Assembly (NCBI GenBank): GCA_016178505.1
Contig: JACOTG010000166.1
Location: forward strand, 1 to 64,000
Origin: Planctomycetota bacterium
Lineage (GTDB): Bacteria > Planctomycetota > JACOTG01
Reading direction: 5' to 3'
DNA: 64,000 nt
Below, piece by piece: positions 35,906 through 44,993 of this stretch. Under the pieces are notes generated by a model that saw only the letters and a program-made list of their open reading frames with translations, ran no database searches and was not told the origin of the DNA. The translations under genes and the position numbers were made by a program. Positions within the stretch are counted from its first letter, which is position 1. Every line of letters starts with the position of its first letter.

Positions 35906-36952
35906 TCAGGACGCTCCAGCGGCGACGGAGGAATCAACGCGCATTCGTCCCCGGTTGCGTGTGGCGTGAGTTCCCGGCCGCCATCGCGTTCCGAAGAGGT
36001 TGAGCAGGAGCGGCAGCAGCGCGAGCACGAGCGCCGACAGCGCGCACGCGATCAGCGCGTACTCGCGGCGCGTGAGCTTTTCCCACACGCTCTCGTCCTC
36101 GATGCCGAGCGCGTCGCCGATCAAGCTCGAGGCGACGTGCGATTCGTTGCCGTTGTGGAACGTGCCGCCGAGCCGCGCCGCGACTTGACGAAGCATCGGA
36201 ACGTCTTGTCGCGAATTGCGGCCGTCGATGAACTTGCCGACCAGTGGATCGCCGATGCCGATCACGATGACGCTCCGGACCGACTCCGGCATCTTCGGCA
36301 TTCCGGTCGCCGGCACGGTGTCGCCGTCGCTCACGACCACGAGCGTCGTGCTTCGCGGGTTCCACGGCTTCGCGACCTTTGCCGCCTCTTCGAGCCCGTC
36401 GAAGAGCTTGGTCTTGCCGGCCGGAAAAGCGAAGTGCATCGGGAGATCGCCGAGGATGTTTCGCACGACCTCGAGGTCCGTCGTATCGACCACGACCGGC
36501 TTCGCTCCGTTGTAGAAGGCGACGACCGAAACGCGATACTCCTCGAGCGGCACGCGGTCGAAGAACGACTCCATCACCTCGCGAGCGCGTTGCATGCGGC
36601 TTCGCTTCTTGTCGGGCCCGGCGTCGACGAGCCGCATGCTCGGCGAGACGTCGAGGACGAGGAGCACGTGCTGCGGATCTTTCGCGAGGGTCGCGTGGTG
36701 GTCGCCTGCCGACCATCGTCGCGGCTCGAGGTTGAGCAGCGTGACGAGACTCCACGCCAGCGCGGTCATCGCCGCAACGCGAAGCATCGGCGCCGTGCGC
36801 GCCCACGCGGCCGGCCGCATGTCGGGGCCGAACGCGAGCGACGCGAGGCGTGCCGTGCGCCGCGCGTGAACGACTTCGGCGCCGGCGGTGAACACGAGCG
36901 CCGCGCCCGCGGCGATCAGCGGGGCTACGGCCTCGAGCTCGACGCTTACCAT
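35906..36952 (-). CDS. von Willebrand factor A domain membrane protein (BatB-like)
   Basis: 348 aa. N-terminal membrane helices (~8-28 and 57-75), then a VWA domain with the metal-ion site DVSPS (Asp101, Ser103, Ser105; the usual Gly is Pro) and SDGDTVP further on. A C-terminal helix pair (YALIACALSALVLALLPLLL, ~305-325) anchors it. This is the BatB position of aerotolerance-type operons: MoxR, DUF58, DUF4381, VWA, VWA. Partner VWA proteins are thought to assemble with the MoxR AAA+ chaperone. ATG 36952 overlaps the stop of the previous gene (ATGGTAA). Confidence 0.8.
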   Translation of the reverse strand: MVSVELEAVAPLIAAGAALVFTAGAEVVHARRTARLASLAFGPDMRPAAWARTAPMLRVAAMTALAWSLVTLLNLEPRRWSAGDHHATLAKDPQHVLLVLDVSPSMRLVDAGPDKKRSRMQRAREVMESFFDRVPLEEYRVSVVAFYNGAKPVVVDTTDLEVVRNILGDLPMHFAFPAGKTKLFDGLEEAAKVAKPWNPRSTTLVVVSDGDTVPATGMPKMPESVRSVIVIGIGDPLVGKFIDGRNSRQDVPMLRQVAARLGGTFHNGNESHVASSLIGDALGIEDESVWEKLTRREYALIACALSALVLALLPLLLNLFGTRWRPGTHATRNRGRMRVDSSVAAGAS

Positions 36953-37872
36953 GGCGCACTCCGGAGGCCGAGCAGCGTGAGCGCCACGCCGCCGAGCACG
37001 GCGAGCCCGGCGATGCAAAACGGCCCGAAGGCGTCGGTCGCTTCGGATTGCGTCTTCTCGAGCCGCGTCTTGTGCATGGAATCGATGCGCTCGAAAACGT
37101 GCTTCAAGGAGTCCTTGTCCTCGGGCGCAAACGACTCGCCTCCGGTGATCGCGGTGATCTTCACCACCTCGTCGGGCACCGGCGGCTCGGCGACGTGCAC
37201 GGTGTAGACGACGATGTTGTCGTCCTTCAGTCGATGCGCCACCTCCTCGTCCTTGCCGCCGAAGAGATCCGCGCTGAAGCCGTCGGTGATGAGGACGATC
37301 ATGCGATCGCCCTCTTCGCGCTCGAGCAGCACCTTGCGGCACGCGAGGAGCGCCTTGCCGATCTCGGTGCCGCTCAACCAGTACGGAAGGGTTCCCGGCC
37401 GCATGAACGGCGGCGCGCAGCGGAACGCGGACGTGTCGGTCGTGAGCGGCACCCAATGGAGAACGTTGTTGCCGAAGAACGTGAGGCCGAACGCGTCGCC
37501 CTTCCGGAAATCGAGAAAGCCGTTGATGGCCTCCATCGCCGCGTCGTACCGAGTGCCGTCGCCGAATTTCGACATCATGCTGCCGGAGACGTCGACGCAG
37601 AACTCGATGTTGGTGAGCACGCGCTTCGATCGCGGCTCGTCCCACTTCTGTGGCCCCGCGAGGAGTAGCACGGCGACGGCGAGAAGGAGCGGCGGCAGCG
37701 ACTCGGCGAGGCGCAATGCGAACTTGAGCCACGAGCCGGACCGCTGAGTTCCGTGATCGAACGGCAACACGATCGAGCGACCGCTTCCGCGCCACACCCA
37801 GAGGAGGAGCGCCGCTGGCACGAGGAGCAAGAAGAGGACGATCGGATGACGGAAGGGATCGATGATTTCCAT
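36946..37872 (-). CDS. von Willebrand factor A domain membrane protein (BatA-like)
   Basis: 308 aa. Starts with FRHPIVLFLLLVPAALLLWV (residues 7-26), the usual BatA anchor followed by a second helix at ~60-72, then a complete VWA domain: MIDAS DVSGS at Asp94/Ser96/Ser98 and LITDG near 195. A C-terminal membrane helix (FCIAGLAVLGGVALTLLGL) closes it. It binds a divalent metal and probably a protein partner. ATG 37872 lies 9 bp after the DUF4381-like gene, and the stop overlaps the next start. Confidence 0.85.
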   Translation of the reverse strand: MEIIDPFRHPIVLFLLLVPAALLLWVWRGSGRSIVLPFDHGTQRSGSWLKFALRLAESLPPLLLAVAVLLLAGPQKWDEPRSKRVLTNIEFCVDVSGSMMSKFGDGTRYDAAMEAINGFLDFRKGDAFGLTFFGNNVLHWVPLTTDTSAFRCAPPFMRPGTLPYWLSGTEIGKALLACRKVLLEREEGDRMIVLITDGFSADLFGGKDEEVAHRLKDDNIVVYTVHVAEPPVPDEVVKITAITGGESFAPEDKDSLKHVFERIDSMHKTRLEKTQSEATDAFGPFCIAGLAVLGGVALTLLGLRSAPW

Positions 37873-37881
37873 GGCGACTCG

Positions 37882-38715
37882 CTACGTTCCCGAGGAGGCG
37901 CCTGCGCGCACCGGTGCGTCGAGGGCTTCGGGCGGAAGATTGCGATAGGGCGCGAGCAACGCCACGAGATCGACGCTCGACTGCTCCGGAGGGCGATGGA
38001 GCCACGTCTCGAGCCCAGTCAGGAGCGGGCCGGCTTCGGCGTGCGCGCGAAGGATCGTCAGCGCTTCGGCGGGGTCGCGATCTTCGAGGCCGAGCCGCCG
38101 CCGCCAGAGCGTCACCAACGAGAGTTCCAACGAAGCGCATTGCGGAGCCGGAAGCGTTCCCGCAATCGCTTGCTCGACGAGCGGCTTCAGGCGATCCGCG
38201 AGAGTCGCCGGCTTCGTCGACCGCGCGATCGCTTCGGCACTTCGCTGCCGTCGATAAAAGAGGATCGCCACGAGTCCTGCGGCCCACACGACGCCTGCGG
38301 CGATTCCCAGCGTCTTGTAGCCGCCGACGTGCGGTGCGTCGCCCCGCTCGAGCGGATGCGGCAGCACCTGTCCCGGCGGAAGCACGGAGTGGATCGTCAC
38401 GGGAATCGGCGGGAGATCGCCGGCCGCGATCGGCGACCCGTTCTTGCGGACGAGAAACTCCCGGAGATCGTAGCTGCCGGGCTCGAGCCCCACGAACTCG
38501 AGGTCGTAGCGAAACGCGCTTCCGTGCGGATAGACCGCGAGCACGCGCAGCACGACCTTGCTCTTCGCGTCCGCGGCGACGGGGACCAACTCCGCTCCGG
38601 GGAGGACGATCTGCTCGATGCGTCCCGCCATTCCAACGGCCGACTCCGGCGGCGTTCGAGCGAGCGCGACGAGGGGCGAGATCATCGACAAAACGACGAG
38701 GACGAATCGATTCAT
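37882..38715 (-). CDS. DUF4381-like membrane protein of the MoxR/VWA operon
   Basis: 277 aa. Signal peptide (MNRFVLVVLSMISPLVALA), a beta-rich exported domain (residues ~30-130), one membrane helix (LGIAAGVVWAAGLVAILFY, ~146-164) and a cytoplasmic helical domain that ends near the C-terminus. Position between DUF58 and the first VWA gene and the topology fit the DUF4381 component, whose function is not known in detail. ATG 38715 overlaps the DUF58 stop (ATGA). Confidence 0.65.
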   Translation of the reverse strand: MNRFVLVVLSMISPLVALARTPPESAVGMAGRIEQIVLPGAELVPVAADAKSKVVLRVLAVYPHGSAFRYDLEFVGLEPGSYDLREFLVRKNGSPIAAGDLPPIPVTIHSVLPPGQVLPHPLERGDAPHVGGYKTLGIAAGVVWAAGLVAILFYRRQRSAEAIARSTKPATLADRLKPLVEQAIAGTLPAPQCASLELSLVTLWRRRLGLEDRDPAEALTILRAHAEAGPLLTGLETWLHRPPEQSSVDLVALLAPYRNLPPEALDAPVRAGASSGT

Positions 38716-39584
38716 CGCACGCCTCGGCCGACTCCGCCGCGCGCCTTGAAGAGATGTCGAAGCGAGGGCTCGAACGGTTGGTCCGTGCGGATCAGACAAT
38801 AGTCGATGCCCGCGCGCTTGAGTTCGGAGCGTGCGATCTCGGGGTCGGTCCATTGCGCGCGCCCGTAGGTGACGAACTCGCGTCCCGTTTCGGCCTCGCG
38901 CGCGCGAAAGAGCCCGGTGCCTCGAAGCGACTTCACTTCGGCGGGATCCTGGAAATGCAGCACCACGCAGTCGTGGACCTGGATGAGCCGCTTCAGAGCG
39001 GGCACGGCGCCTTCGTCGTGGAGGTCGGACAGCACGACGAACATCGATCGCTCGGGGAGGCTCGGCGCGATCTCTCGCAGGCGTCGCGACAGCGTCGTTC
39101 GTTCGTCGTAGTGGTAGTGCCGCAGATCGAGGAGCCAGCGCAGCACGCGGTGCTTCGACATCGTCGGACGGCCGCGCAGCGCGCGATCACCCACGGTCAC
39201 GACGGCGACCGGGCTCACGCGATCGAGGCACGCGAACGCGAGCCCGCCGGCGACGAAGAGCGCCGTCTCGTACTTGCTCCTCGCCACCGACGAAACGGTC
39301 ATCGACGCGGACGTGTCGATGAGGAGATAGCAGGGAAGGCTCTTCGGCGACTCGTACTCCTTCACGTGGTGCTTTCGCGTTCGCGCGGTGACGCGCCAGT
39401 CCATAGAGCGAACGGAATCGCCGAACTGATAGAGGCGCGACTGCACGTACTCGAGGCCCGAGCCGAGGAATGGCGAGCGGTCGATGCCGTAGGCGAGGCT
39501 GTCCGCGAGCTTGCGAATGGCGATCACGAATTGGCGCGAGTCGAGCGTTCCGAAGTCGTCGACGAAGCCGCGCATCCGCTTCAT
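38712..39584 (-). CDS. DUF58 family protein (VWA-like fold)
   Basis: 290-aa cytosolic protein. The DUF58 hallmark RxYQFGDSVRSMDWRVTART (approx. residues 50-70) is present, followed by PCYLLIDTSASM, a VWA-type metal site (D-x-S-x-S), and FVVLSDLHDEG. DUF58 proteins are encoded next to MoxR AAA+ ATPases and probably act as their adaptor or substrate. ATG 39584 is 10 bp after the moxR stop, with GAGAAG upstream; a longer start (39623) would overlap moxR by ~29 bp. Confidence 0.82.
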   Translation of the reverse strand: MKRMRGFVDDFGTLDSRQFVIAIRKLADSLAYGIDRSPFLGSGLEYVQSRLYQFGDSVRSMDWRVTARTRKHHVKEYESPKSLPCYLLIDTSASMTVSSVARSKYETALFVAGGLAFACLDRVSPVAVVTVGDRALRGRPTMSKHRVLRWLLDLRHYHYDERTTLSRRLREIAPSLPERSMFVVLSDLHDEGAVPALKRLIQVHDCVVLHFQDPAEVKSLRGTGLFRAREAETGREFVTYGRAQWTDPEIARSELKRAGIDYCLIRTDQPFEPSLRHLFKARGGVGRGVR

Positions 39585-39594
39585 GTCGAACTTC

Positions 39595-40644
39595 TCACGC
39601 GCCGTTCGACGACGAGCTGCCACTCCCGCCCGCGCCGCCGCCGAGCGATCGCAGGATCTCGTGGAGCACGTCGCGTCCGTTCGTGCCGTCGGCGATCGCT
39701 TCGTACTTCAGGCGCATGCGGTGCAGCATCACGTCCTCGGCGAGCGCGAAGAGATCCTCGGGGATGACGTAGTGGCGTCCGCGAATCAGCGCGCGGGCGC
39801 GCGACGCCTTGATGAGCGAGATGCCGGCGCGCGGGCTGCATCCCAGCTCCACGGCCGGGTGCACGCGTGTCCGTTTCACGGCGTCGACGACGTGCTCGAC
39901 GAACGTCTCGCTCACGTGAACCTGGTGAACGGCCTCCATCGTCGACACGATTTCCTCGGTCGATCCGACGGGCTCCTTTTCGAGCACGTCGAACTCGGTG
40001 CGTGCGATCGCGCCCTTGTCCTCGCGACGGATGCCGAGCGCGGCGTTGCGCACGAGGATCTCACGCTCTTCGTCGTGCTCGGGATAGCCGAGCCGATGGA
40101 CGAGCATGAATCGATCGAGCTGCGCTTCGGGCAGCTCGAACGTCCCGGCCTGCTCGACCGGGTTCTGCGTCGCGATCACGAGGAACGGCGCCGGCAGCTT
40201 GAACGTCTCGTTGCCGATCGTGACCTTGCGTTCCTGCATCGCTTCGAGGAGCGCGCCCTGCACTTTCGGCGCGGCGCGGTTGATCTCGTCGGCGAGGAGC
40301 AGGTTCGTGAAGACCGGACCCTTGCGCACTCGGAAGTCGCTCGTGCGCGGGTCGAGGACTTCCGAGCCGAGGATGTCGGACGGCAGGAGATCGATCGTGA
40401 ACTGCACGCGCGCGAACGCGAGATCGATCGAGCGCGAGAGCACCGAGACGAGCAGCGTCTTCGCGAGCCCGGGCACGCCTTGCAGCAAGAGGTGGCCGCC
40501 CGTGAAGAGCGCGATCAAGAGTCGCTCGACGACGATGTCCTGGCCGACGATGACCGTCGCGACGCGCTGTCGGACGGCCGCGAGAAATCGCTCGGTTCGC
40601 GCGAAGTCCTCCGGCGATAGGGGGCGAACCGTTCCGGTGGGCAT
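39595..40644 (-). CDS. moxR: MoxR family AAA+ ATPase
   Basis: 349-aa AAA+ chaperone-like ATPase, first gene of the operon. Walker A GVPGLAKT (near residue 55), Walker B LLLADEINRA with Asp/Glu, sensor 1 VIATQNPVE, and the MoxR C-terminal lid with the sensor-2 Arg in GCSPRAGI. MoxR proteins remodel partner proteins such as metal enzymes and work with the downstream VWA and DUF58 proteins. A Gly/Ser-rich tail ends the protein. ATG 40644 has AAGGATCA upstream, better than GTG 40701. A promoter-like element lies at 40762-40790. Confidence 0.88.
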   Translation of the reverse strand: MPTGTVRPLSPEDFARTERFLAAVRQRVATVIVGQDIVVERLLIALFTGGHLLLQGVPGLAKTLLVSVLSRSIDLAFARVQFTIDLLPSDILGSEVLDPRTSDFRVRKGPVFTNLLLADEINRAAPKVQGALLEAMQERKVTIGNETFKLPAPFLVIATQNPVEQAGTFELPEAQLDRFMLVHRLGYPEHDEEREILVRNAALGIRREDKGAIARTEFDVLEKEPVGSTEEIVSTMEAVHQVHVSETFVEHVVDAVKRTRVHPAVELGCSPRAGISLIKASRARALIRGRHYVIPEDLFALAEDVMLHRMRLKYEAIADGTNGRDVLHEILRSLGGGAGGSGSSSSNGA

Positions 40645-40701
40645 GTGCACCGTGATCCTTCGACGCTCGGGCTGGCGCCGACAACGAGCCTCGGTCGGCA
40701 C

Positions 40702-40790
40702 GCGAGGCCGCTCCGGGCTTTGCTTTCCGAGGACTCTCCTCCGACTACCCAGGCTGGGATCATCTTTCCGGATGATCGAAAGAGTGTCAA
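40702..40790 (-). promoter_or_regulatory. promoter-like element A of the moxR operon, duplicated at 43588-43678
   Basis: Minus strand: TTGACA (40790-40785), 17-bp spacer, AAAGAT (40767-40762), then GATCC, GGAGAG and finally a CGGAGCGGCCTCGCG block at the downstream end. The whole ~89 bp aligns with element B upstream of the kelch gene at about two thirds identity, with perfect conservation of TTGACACTC and of the last 18 bases (AGCCCGGAGCGGCCTCGC). Confidence 0.5.
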
Positions 40791-40830
40791 CAAACGAAAC
40801 CGGAGCGCGGGCCGCCGAACGCGCGCGGTG

Positions 40831-43410
40831 TCACCTCACGCGGAGGACGATCGCGTTGGTCACGCTCGCGCCGAGCGACGTTGCCGATGCGACGTCGATG
40901 ACGAAGCCTTGGAACGTCGCGTCGAGCGCTCGGGGCGCGCCTTGGTCGAGGCGAAGCACGGTCGACGGGGCGGCCGTCGAGGGAAGCGAAGGAACGCCGA
41001 GACGGCTCGTGTGGCCGATGTTGTTCCAGATGCCGGCGGGCCGGCTCCCGCCCGTCCGGTCGAGCGGTGTCGATAGCACCATCGTTCCGAGCAGCATCGG
41101 TTGCGGCGCCAACGTCGTCACGTCGGGAATGCGCCGCCACGCGTAGAGGGCGAACGACGCCGTCGCCAGGCTCGACGGACTCGACATCGTGATCGTGAGC
41201 GGCGCCCCGATCGCGAGCGTCATCTCGCGATTCGAATCGCCGCGCGAGCCGTTGATCGTGAGAACGTCCTCGCGGTCGCCGCGCCCCGTGTGCACGTTTC
41301 CGAGGCGCGCCGCGATCTCCGGCGCGAGATAGAGGTATGAGGCGAACAGCGTCGACGTGCCCGTGGTCGACGAGACCGACACGTCGGCGACACCGGCGCC
41401 GGGTGGCGTCCGGACTCTGATCCGATCGGAATCGGCGTCGACGATCGCTGCCGTCGTTCCGCCGAATTGCACGGTCGTCGTCGGCGCGCTCGTGAAGCCG
41501 AAGCCGCGAATCGTCACGAGATCGCCGCCCGCCGCGCTTCCCGAGGACGGAATCACGGACGCGAGCGTCAGTGGACCGTCGAGCGTCCACGTTGCCATCG
41601 CGCACGCGTTGGAGCCGAACACGAGTACGCGATGCTTCGACGCATCGTACGCGGCGCCCGAATTCAGCAGGATCGTCGGTGAGTGGGCGGACGTGATCGG
41701 CGTCCAATTCGTCCCGTCCCATTCCCAGCTATCGGTCCCGTACGTCACGCCGTTCGGCGTCCCGCCATAGAGAACGACGCGCCCGCGCGCGGCGTCGAAG
41801 GCCATCGACGCGGCGAATCTCGGCGATGGGCTCGTGACGGGGAAGAGAGGCGTCCACGAGGATCCGTCCCACTCCCACGTTTCGCTGCTCGCGCCGACGC
41901 TCGTTCGGCCGCCGAACAGGACGGTGCGTCCGCGCGCCGAATCGAACGCAAGCGCCACGTTCAATCGTGGGCTCGGGCTCGTTGCCGGAATCCGTCGAGA
42001 CCAGCTCGTCCCATCCCACTCCCAGGTGTCGCCGTAGAGCGTGCAGCCGAACATGGGATCGCACGCCGAACTGCCGCCGAAGAGTACCGTGACGCCGCGC
42101 GCCGAGTCGAACGCCAAGGCATGAGCCAATCGGCCGTTCGGCGACGACGACGGCATGCGCTCGAACCAGGCCGAGCCGTCCCATTCCCACGTGTCGGCCC
42201 GAGCGAAACTCAACTGCTGCACGAAGCCGCCGAAGAGAATCGTGCGGCCTCGGATCGAGTCGAAGGCGAGCGCGTCCACCGAGCGGAAGGGGGGCGATGC
42301 CGCCGGGCTCGACCGCCGCCAGCCCGAATCGTCCCGTTCCCAAACGGCGATCGAAAGGCCGTCCGCGCGCGCATGCACCGCGCGGCCGCGCTGCGAGTCG
42401 AACGCGAGCGCTCGTTCGAATCCGCCGGGCGGATTCCCGGAAACGGCCGCCTGCGTCCAGGTCGCGCCGTTCCACGTCCACGTGTCCGCGACGTTGCCGC
42501 CGCCGACGAGCACGATGCTCCGGTGGTTCGCGTCAAACGCGAGCGCGAACCGATACCGCGGGCCTGCGGTCTGCGACGTCGTGATCGCGCGCCACGTGCT
42601 GCCGTTCCAGGCCCACGTGTCGTTGCGGATGGAGTTCGAGTCCAATCCTCCGTAGAGGATCGTCTCGCCGCGCGCCGCATCGAACGCGAGAGCATGCAAA
42701 GATCGTCCCGGTGGCGACGTCGCTCCTGAACGCTGGCTCCAGTTCGTCCCGTCCCACTCCCACGTCTCGAGCCTCGCGCCAAGGCTGTCACCATTTCCAC
42801 CGAAGAGGACCGTCACGGCGCGCGCGGAATCGAAAGCCATCCCGGCACAGCATCGCGCGGACGGAGACACGGCCGGCGCCTGCTGCGTCCAGTTGACGCC
42901 GTCGTATTCCCACGTGTCGGAGCCGTAGCTGGTCGGAAACGCACCAGTGCCTCCGAACAGCACCACGCGGCCTCGAGCCGAGTCGAACGCGAGCGCATGG
43001 TCTTCGCGCGCGAGCGGGCTCGTTGGCGTTGCCACCGAAGTCCAGCTCGATCCGTCCCATTCACACGTGTCGGCGAGGCGATTGCCGTTCGCGTTCCCGC
43101 CGAACAGCACCGTGCGTCCGCGCGCCGAGTCGTACGTCATCGCGGTTTGGATTCGGAATCCCGGGCCGGTCGATGTGCGGAACGACCAGCGCGCCCCGTC
43201 CCACTCCAACGTCTCGCCGGCTACGAACAGAACGACGCGTCCCCGCGCGGAATCGTAGGCGGCGGCGGGCACGCAAGTGGTCGGCGGGTGGTCGGTCGAC
43301 GAACGGTCAGACCAATCGATCTGAGCGAATGCCATGCGTGTGACGAACGCCCCGAAAACGAAGGCGGCCGCAACGCGGCACTGAAGCCCGAGAATCGATG
43401 TCGACGTCAT
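40831..43410 (-). CDS. secreted kelch-like repeat protein with IPT/TIG domain
   Basis: 859 aa. Signal peptide of about 29 residues ending AFA-Q. Twelve kelch-type repeats follow, each around a core such as ALAFDSARGRTVLFGG and DTWEWDGSSWT, making probably two beta-propellers. Next is an IPT/TIG immunoglobulin-like domain (SVIPSSGSAAGGDLVTIRGF) at ~610-690, then a ~160-residue C-terminal domain (VYAWRR-type LYAWRRIPDV, ending FQGFVIDVASATSLGASVTN) also found in the pseudogene at 43722 and the remnant at 11891. Such proteins are typical of planctomycete secretomes; ligand unknown. ATG 43410 has GAGAGGTGATCC upstream. Confidence 0.82.
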   Translation of the reverse strand: MTSTSILGLQCRVAAAFVFGAFVTRMAFAQIDWSDRSSTDHPPTTCVPAAAYDSARGRVVLFVAGETLEWDGARWSFRTSTGPGFRIQTAMTYDSARGRTVLFGGNANGNRLADTCEWDGSSWTSVATPTSPLAREDHALAFDSARGRVVLFGGTGAFPTSYGSDTWEYDGVNWTQQAPAVSPSARCCAGMAFDSARAVTVLFGGNGDSLGARLETWEWDGTNWSQRSGATSPPGRSLHALAFDAARGETILYGGLDSNSIRNDTWAWNGSTWRAITTSQTAGPRYRFALAFDANHRSIVLVGGGNVADTWTWNGATWTQAAVSGNPPGGFERALAFDSQRGRAVHARADGLSIAVWERDDSGWRRSSPAASPPFRSVDALAFDSIRGRTILFGGFVQQLSFARADTWEWDGSAWFERMPSSSPNGRLAHALAFDSARGVTVLFGGSSACDPMFGCTLYGDTWEWDGTSWSRRIPATSPSPRLNVALAFDSARGRTVLFGGRTSVGASSETWEWDGSSWTPLFPVTSPSPRFAASMAFDAARGRVVLYGGTPNGVTYGTDSWEWDGTNWTPITSAHSPTILLNSGAAYDASKHRVLVFGSNACAMATWTLDGPLTLASVIPSSGSAAGGDLVTIRGFGFTSAPTTTVQFGGTTAAIVDADSDRIRVRTPPGAGVADVSVSSTTGTSTLFASYLYLAPEIAARLGNVHTGRGDREDVLTINGSRGDSNREMTLAIGAPLTITMSSPSSLATASFALYAWRRIPDVTTLAPQPMLLGTMVLSTPLDRTGGSRPAGIWNNIGHTSRLGVPSLPSTAAPSTVLRLDQGAPRALDATFQGFVIDVASATSLGASVTNAIVLRVR

Positions 43411-43587
43411 GGATCACCTCTCACTCGCACTCCGGGAAGTCGACGAATCCGTCAGCACAATCGAATGGCGCCGAAACCGTTTCGCCGTCAACCCGACGCG
43501 GGGTCGATTCTACGGCCGCCCGGCGGCGGGGACGTGCGGGAAAGGTGGACTGCATGGTCCGCGGACATCGCGATCGACTGCGGACGC

Positions 43588-43678
43588 GCGCGAGGCCGCT
43601 CCGGGCTGACAATCGCGGACGCTCTCCTTCCGCCGGCCAAGCGTGGATCACCCTTCGCGATCGGCATGGGAGTGTCAA
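43588..43678 (-). promoter_or_regulatory. promoter-like element B upstream of the kelch gene
   Basis: Minus strand: TTGACA (43678-43673), 17-bp spacer, AAGGGT (43655-43650), then GATCC, GGAGAG and the CGGAGCGGCCTCGCG block. It aligns over its length with element A. It is about 180-270 bp before the kelch start, so the kelch gene would have a long leader. Confidence 0.45.
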
Positions 43679-43721
43679 GCGACGAGCCACGAGCTGCCGC
43701 ACCTCGACGAGGAATCTCGCG

Positions 43722-44441
43722 CAGGTTCTGGTGTCGGAAGGGTCCGATCGACAGCATCTCTACCTGACGACGTTTTGGTACCGGCGTATCGACGGGCGGT
43801 GGAAGCGAGTTGCCGAGTTGTTTCCGCCCGAGCCGGAGGACCAGTCCAACTTTGGCCCGGCCCTCGTCATTGGAAGCACGCTCTTCTTCGGCCGGCCTCG
43901 ATACTCGAATCCGTCTAAGTACTGCGGTCTGGTGCACGTCTACTCGCTGCCCGATCTGATGGCTCAACGTGGCGGAAACGTCGACGCACGATCCGGCTTC
44001 ACGACGGACGTGCTTTTCGTGAACGACACGGCCGAGCGTCGCGTCAACTTGCGCCGCGACGAGCCACTGACGATTCGCATCGCCACGCCGCCGTCGATGC
44101 CGATCGGCGCGCGTTTCGCCGTCTACGTCTGGCGGCGCGCCCCGAACGTCGCGACGTGCGACGACCTTCCCTACGGCATCGGCTCGATCTCGTTGCCGAC
44201 TCCGCTGAGCCGTCGATACCCTCGACCCAACCGGATCGCGAACACGATGGGTGATCCGCTCTACGGCGTCGAGAATTGGCCGAGCGTGCCGACGCCGGCT
44301 CCGTCGGTGCTCGCTCATCTTCCCGACGGCATCGGACTTCAGCGAGAAGGGCCGTTCTAAATCCAGGGAATCGCCGAAGACACGTCGTCGCAGAACGGAG
44401 TCCTAGCGGTAACCAACGGCGTGCTCAGCGTCCTGCGGTGA
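43722..44441 (+). pseudogene. truncated FG-GAP-type secreted protein with nonsense codon
   Basis: The frame carries the end of a propeller (SNFGPALVIGSTLFFGRPRY, GLVHVYSLPD, FG-GAP-like) and then a C-terminal domain that aligns with the kelch protein: GGNVDARSGF, FAVYVWRRAPNVATCDDLPY, SISLPTPL, MGDPLYGVENWPSVP. A TAA at 44358-44360 interrupts it; the same frame then gives the expected family end IQGIAEDTSSQNG, VLAVTNGVLSVLR and TGA at 44441. No signal peptide, start codon or N-terminal repeats precede it. So it has lost its 5' part and has a nonsense mutation. Confidence 0.6.
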
Positions 44442-44639
44442 CGAGGCGCGATGCCACGGCCATCGCGAGAGGCAAATCTCTCAGCGATCGTCGTTTCGCG
44501 ATTCGTCCGAGTTGACCCTCGGCTGGGACTCAGCGACCATCGTCGACGCCGTGTTCGAACGCGTGTTCGAGCTCGAGCATCGTTGAGTGGAGTCCGCCAT
44601 GCCGGTTTGAGTCGCACGACGAGAGAAAGCGAGGACGAG

Positions 44640-44987
44640 GTGAGATTTCTGTTCATCCTGACGCAGATAGAGGAAGCGTGGACCAAGGCGCCTCTCGGCT
44701 CGGCCGAGCGCGTCCGCGAGGAGTACCTGACGCTAGAGCAAGAGCTGAAGAAGAACGGAAAGTTCGTGGAGTCCATCCGCCTTCGGCCGCGCAACGAAGC
44801 GAAGACGCTCCGAAACCGCCCGAACGGTAAGCGCACGCAGATCGAAGGAACCTACACCGAGACGGCGGAGGTCATGGGCGGCCTCTACATCCTCGACTTC
44901 ACGTCGATGAACGAGGCTCTCGAGTGGGCCCGGCGCATGCCCAACTACGGACACGGAGCCATCGAAGTTCGGCCGATCTGGGATTGA
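44640..44987 (+). CDS. YCII-related protein
   Basis: 115-aa protein of the YCII/DGPF fold (dimeric ferredoxin-like barrel): RFLFILTQIEEAW at the N-terminus, EGTYTETAEVMGGLYILDFT and EALEWARRMPNYGHGAIEVR with the family's His/Asp-type pocket residues. Members are small enzymes or sigma-factor-associated proteins of mostly unknown role. GTG 44640 with GAGGACGAG upstream matches the family N-terminus. Single gene. Confidence 0.75.
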   Translation: MRFLFILTQIEEAWTKAPLGSAERVREEYLTLEQELKKNGKFVESIRLRPRNEAKTLRNRPNGKRTQIEGTYTETAEVMGGLYILDFTSMNEALEWARRMPNYGHGAIEVRPIWD

Positions 44988-44993
44988 GCTCGA

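Noticed and set aside
41650-43300. Regularly spaced DNA repeats as a CRISPR array
   Set aside because: The periodicity (~150-170 bp) follows kelch protein repeats, with in-frame divergent copies; it is coding.
44358-44360. Stop in the FG-GAP-type gene as recoded codon
   Set aside because: The codon is TAA, which is not used for selenocysteine, and the gene also lacks its 5' end.
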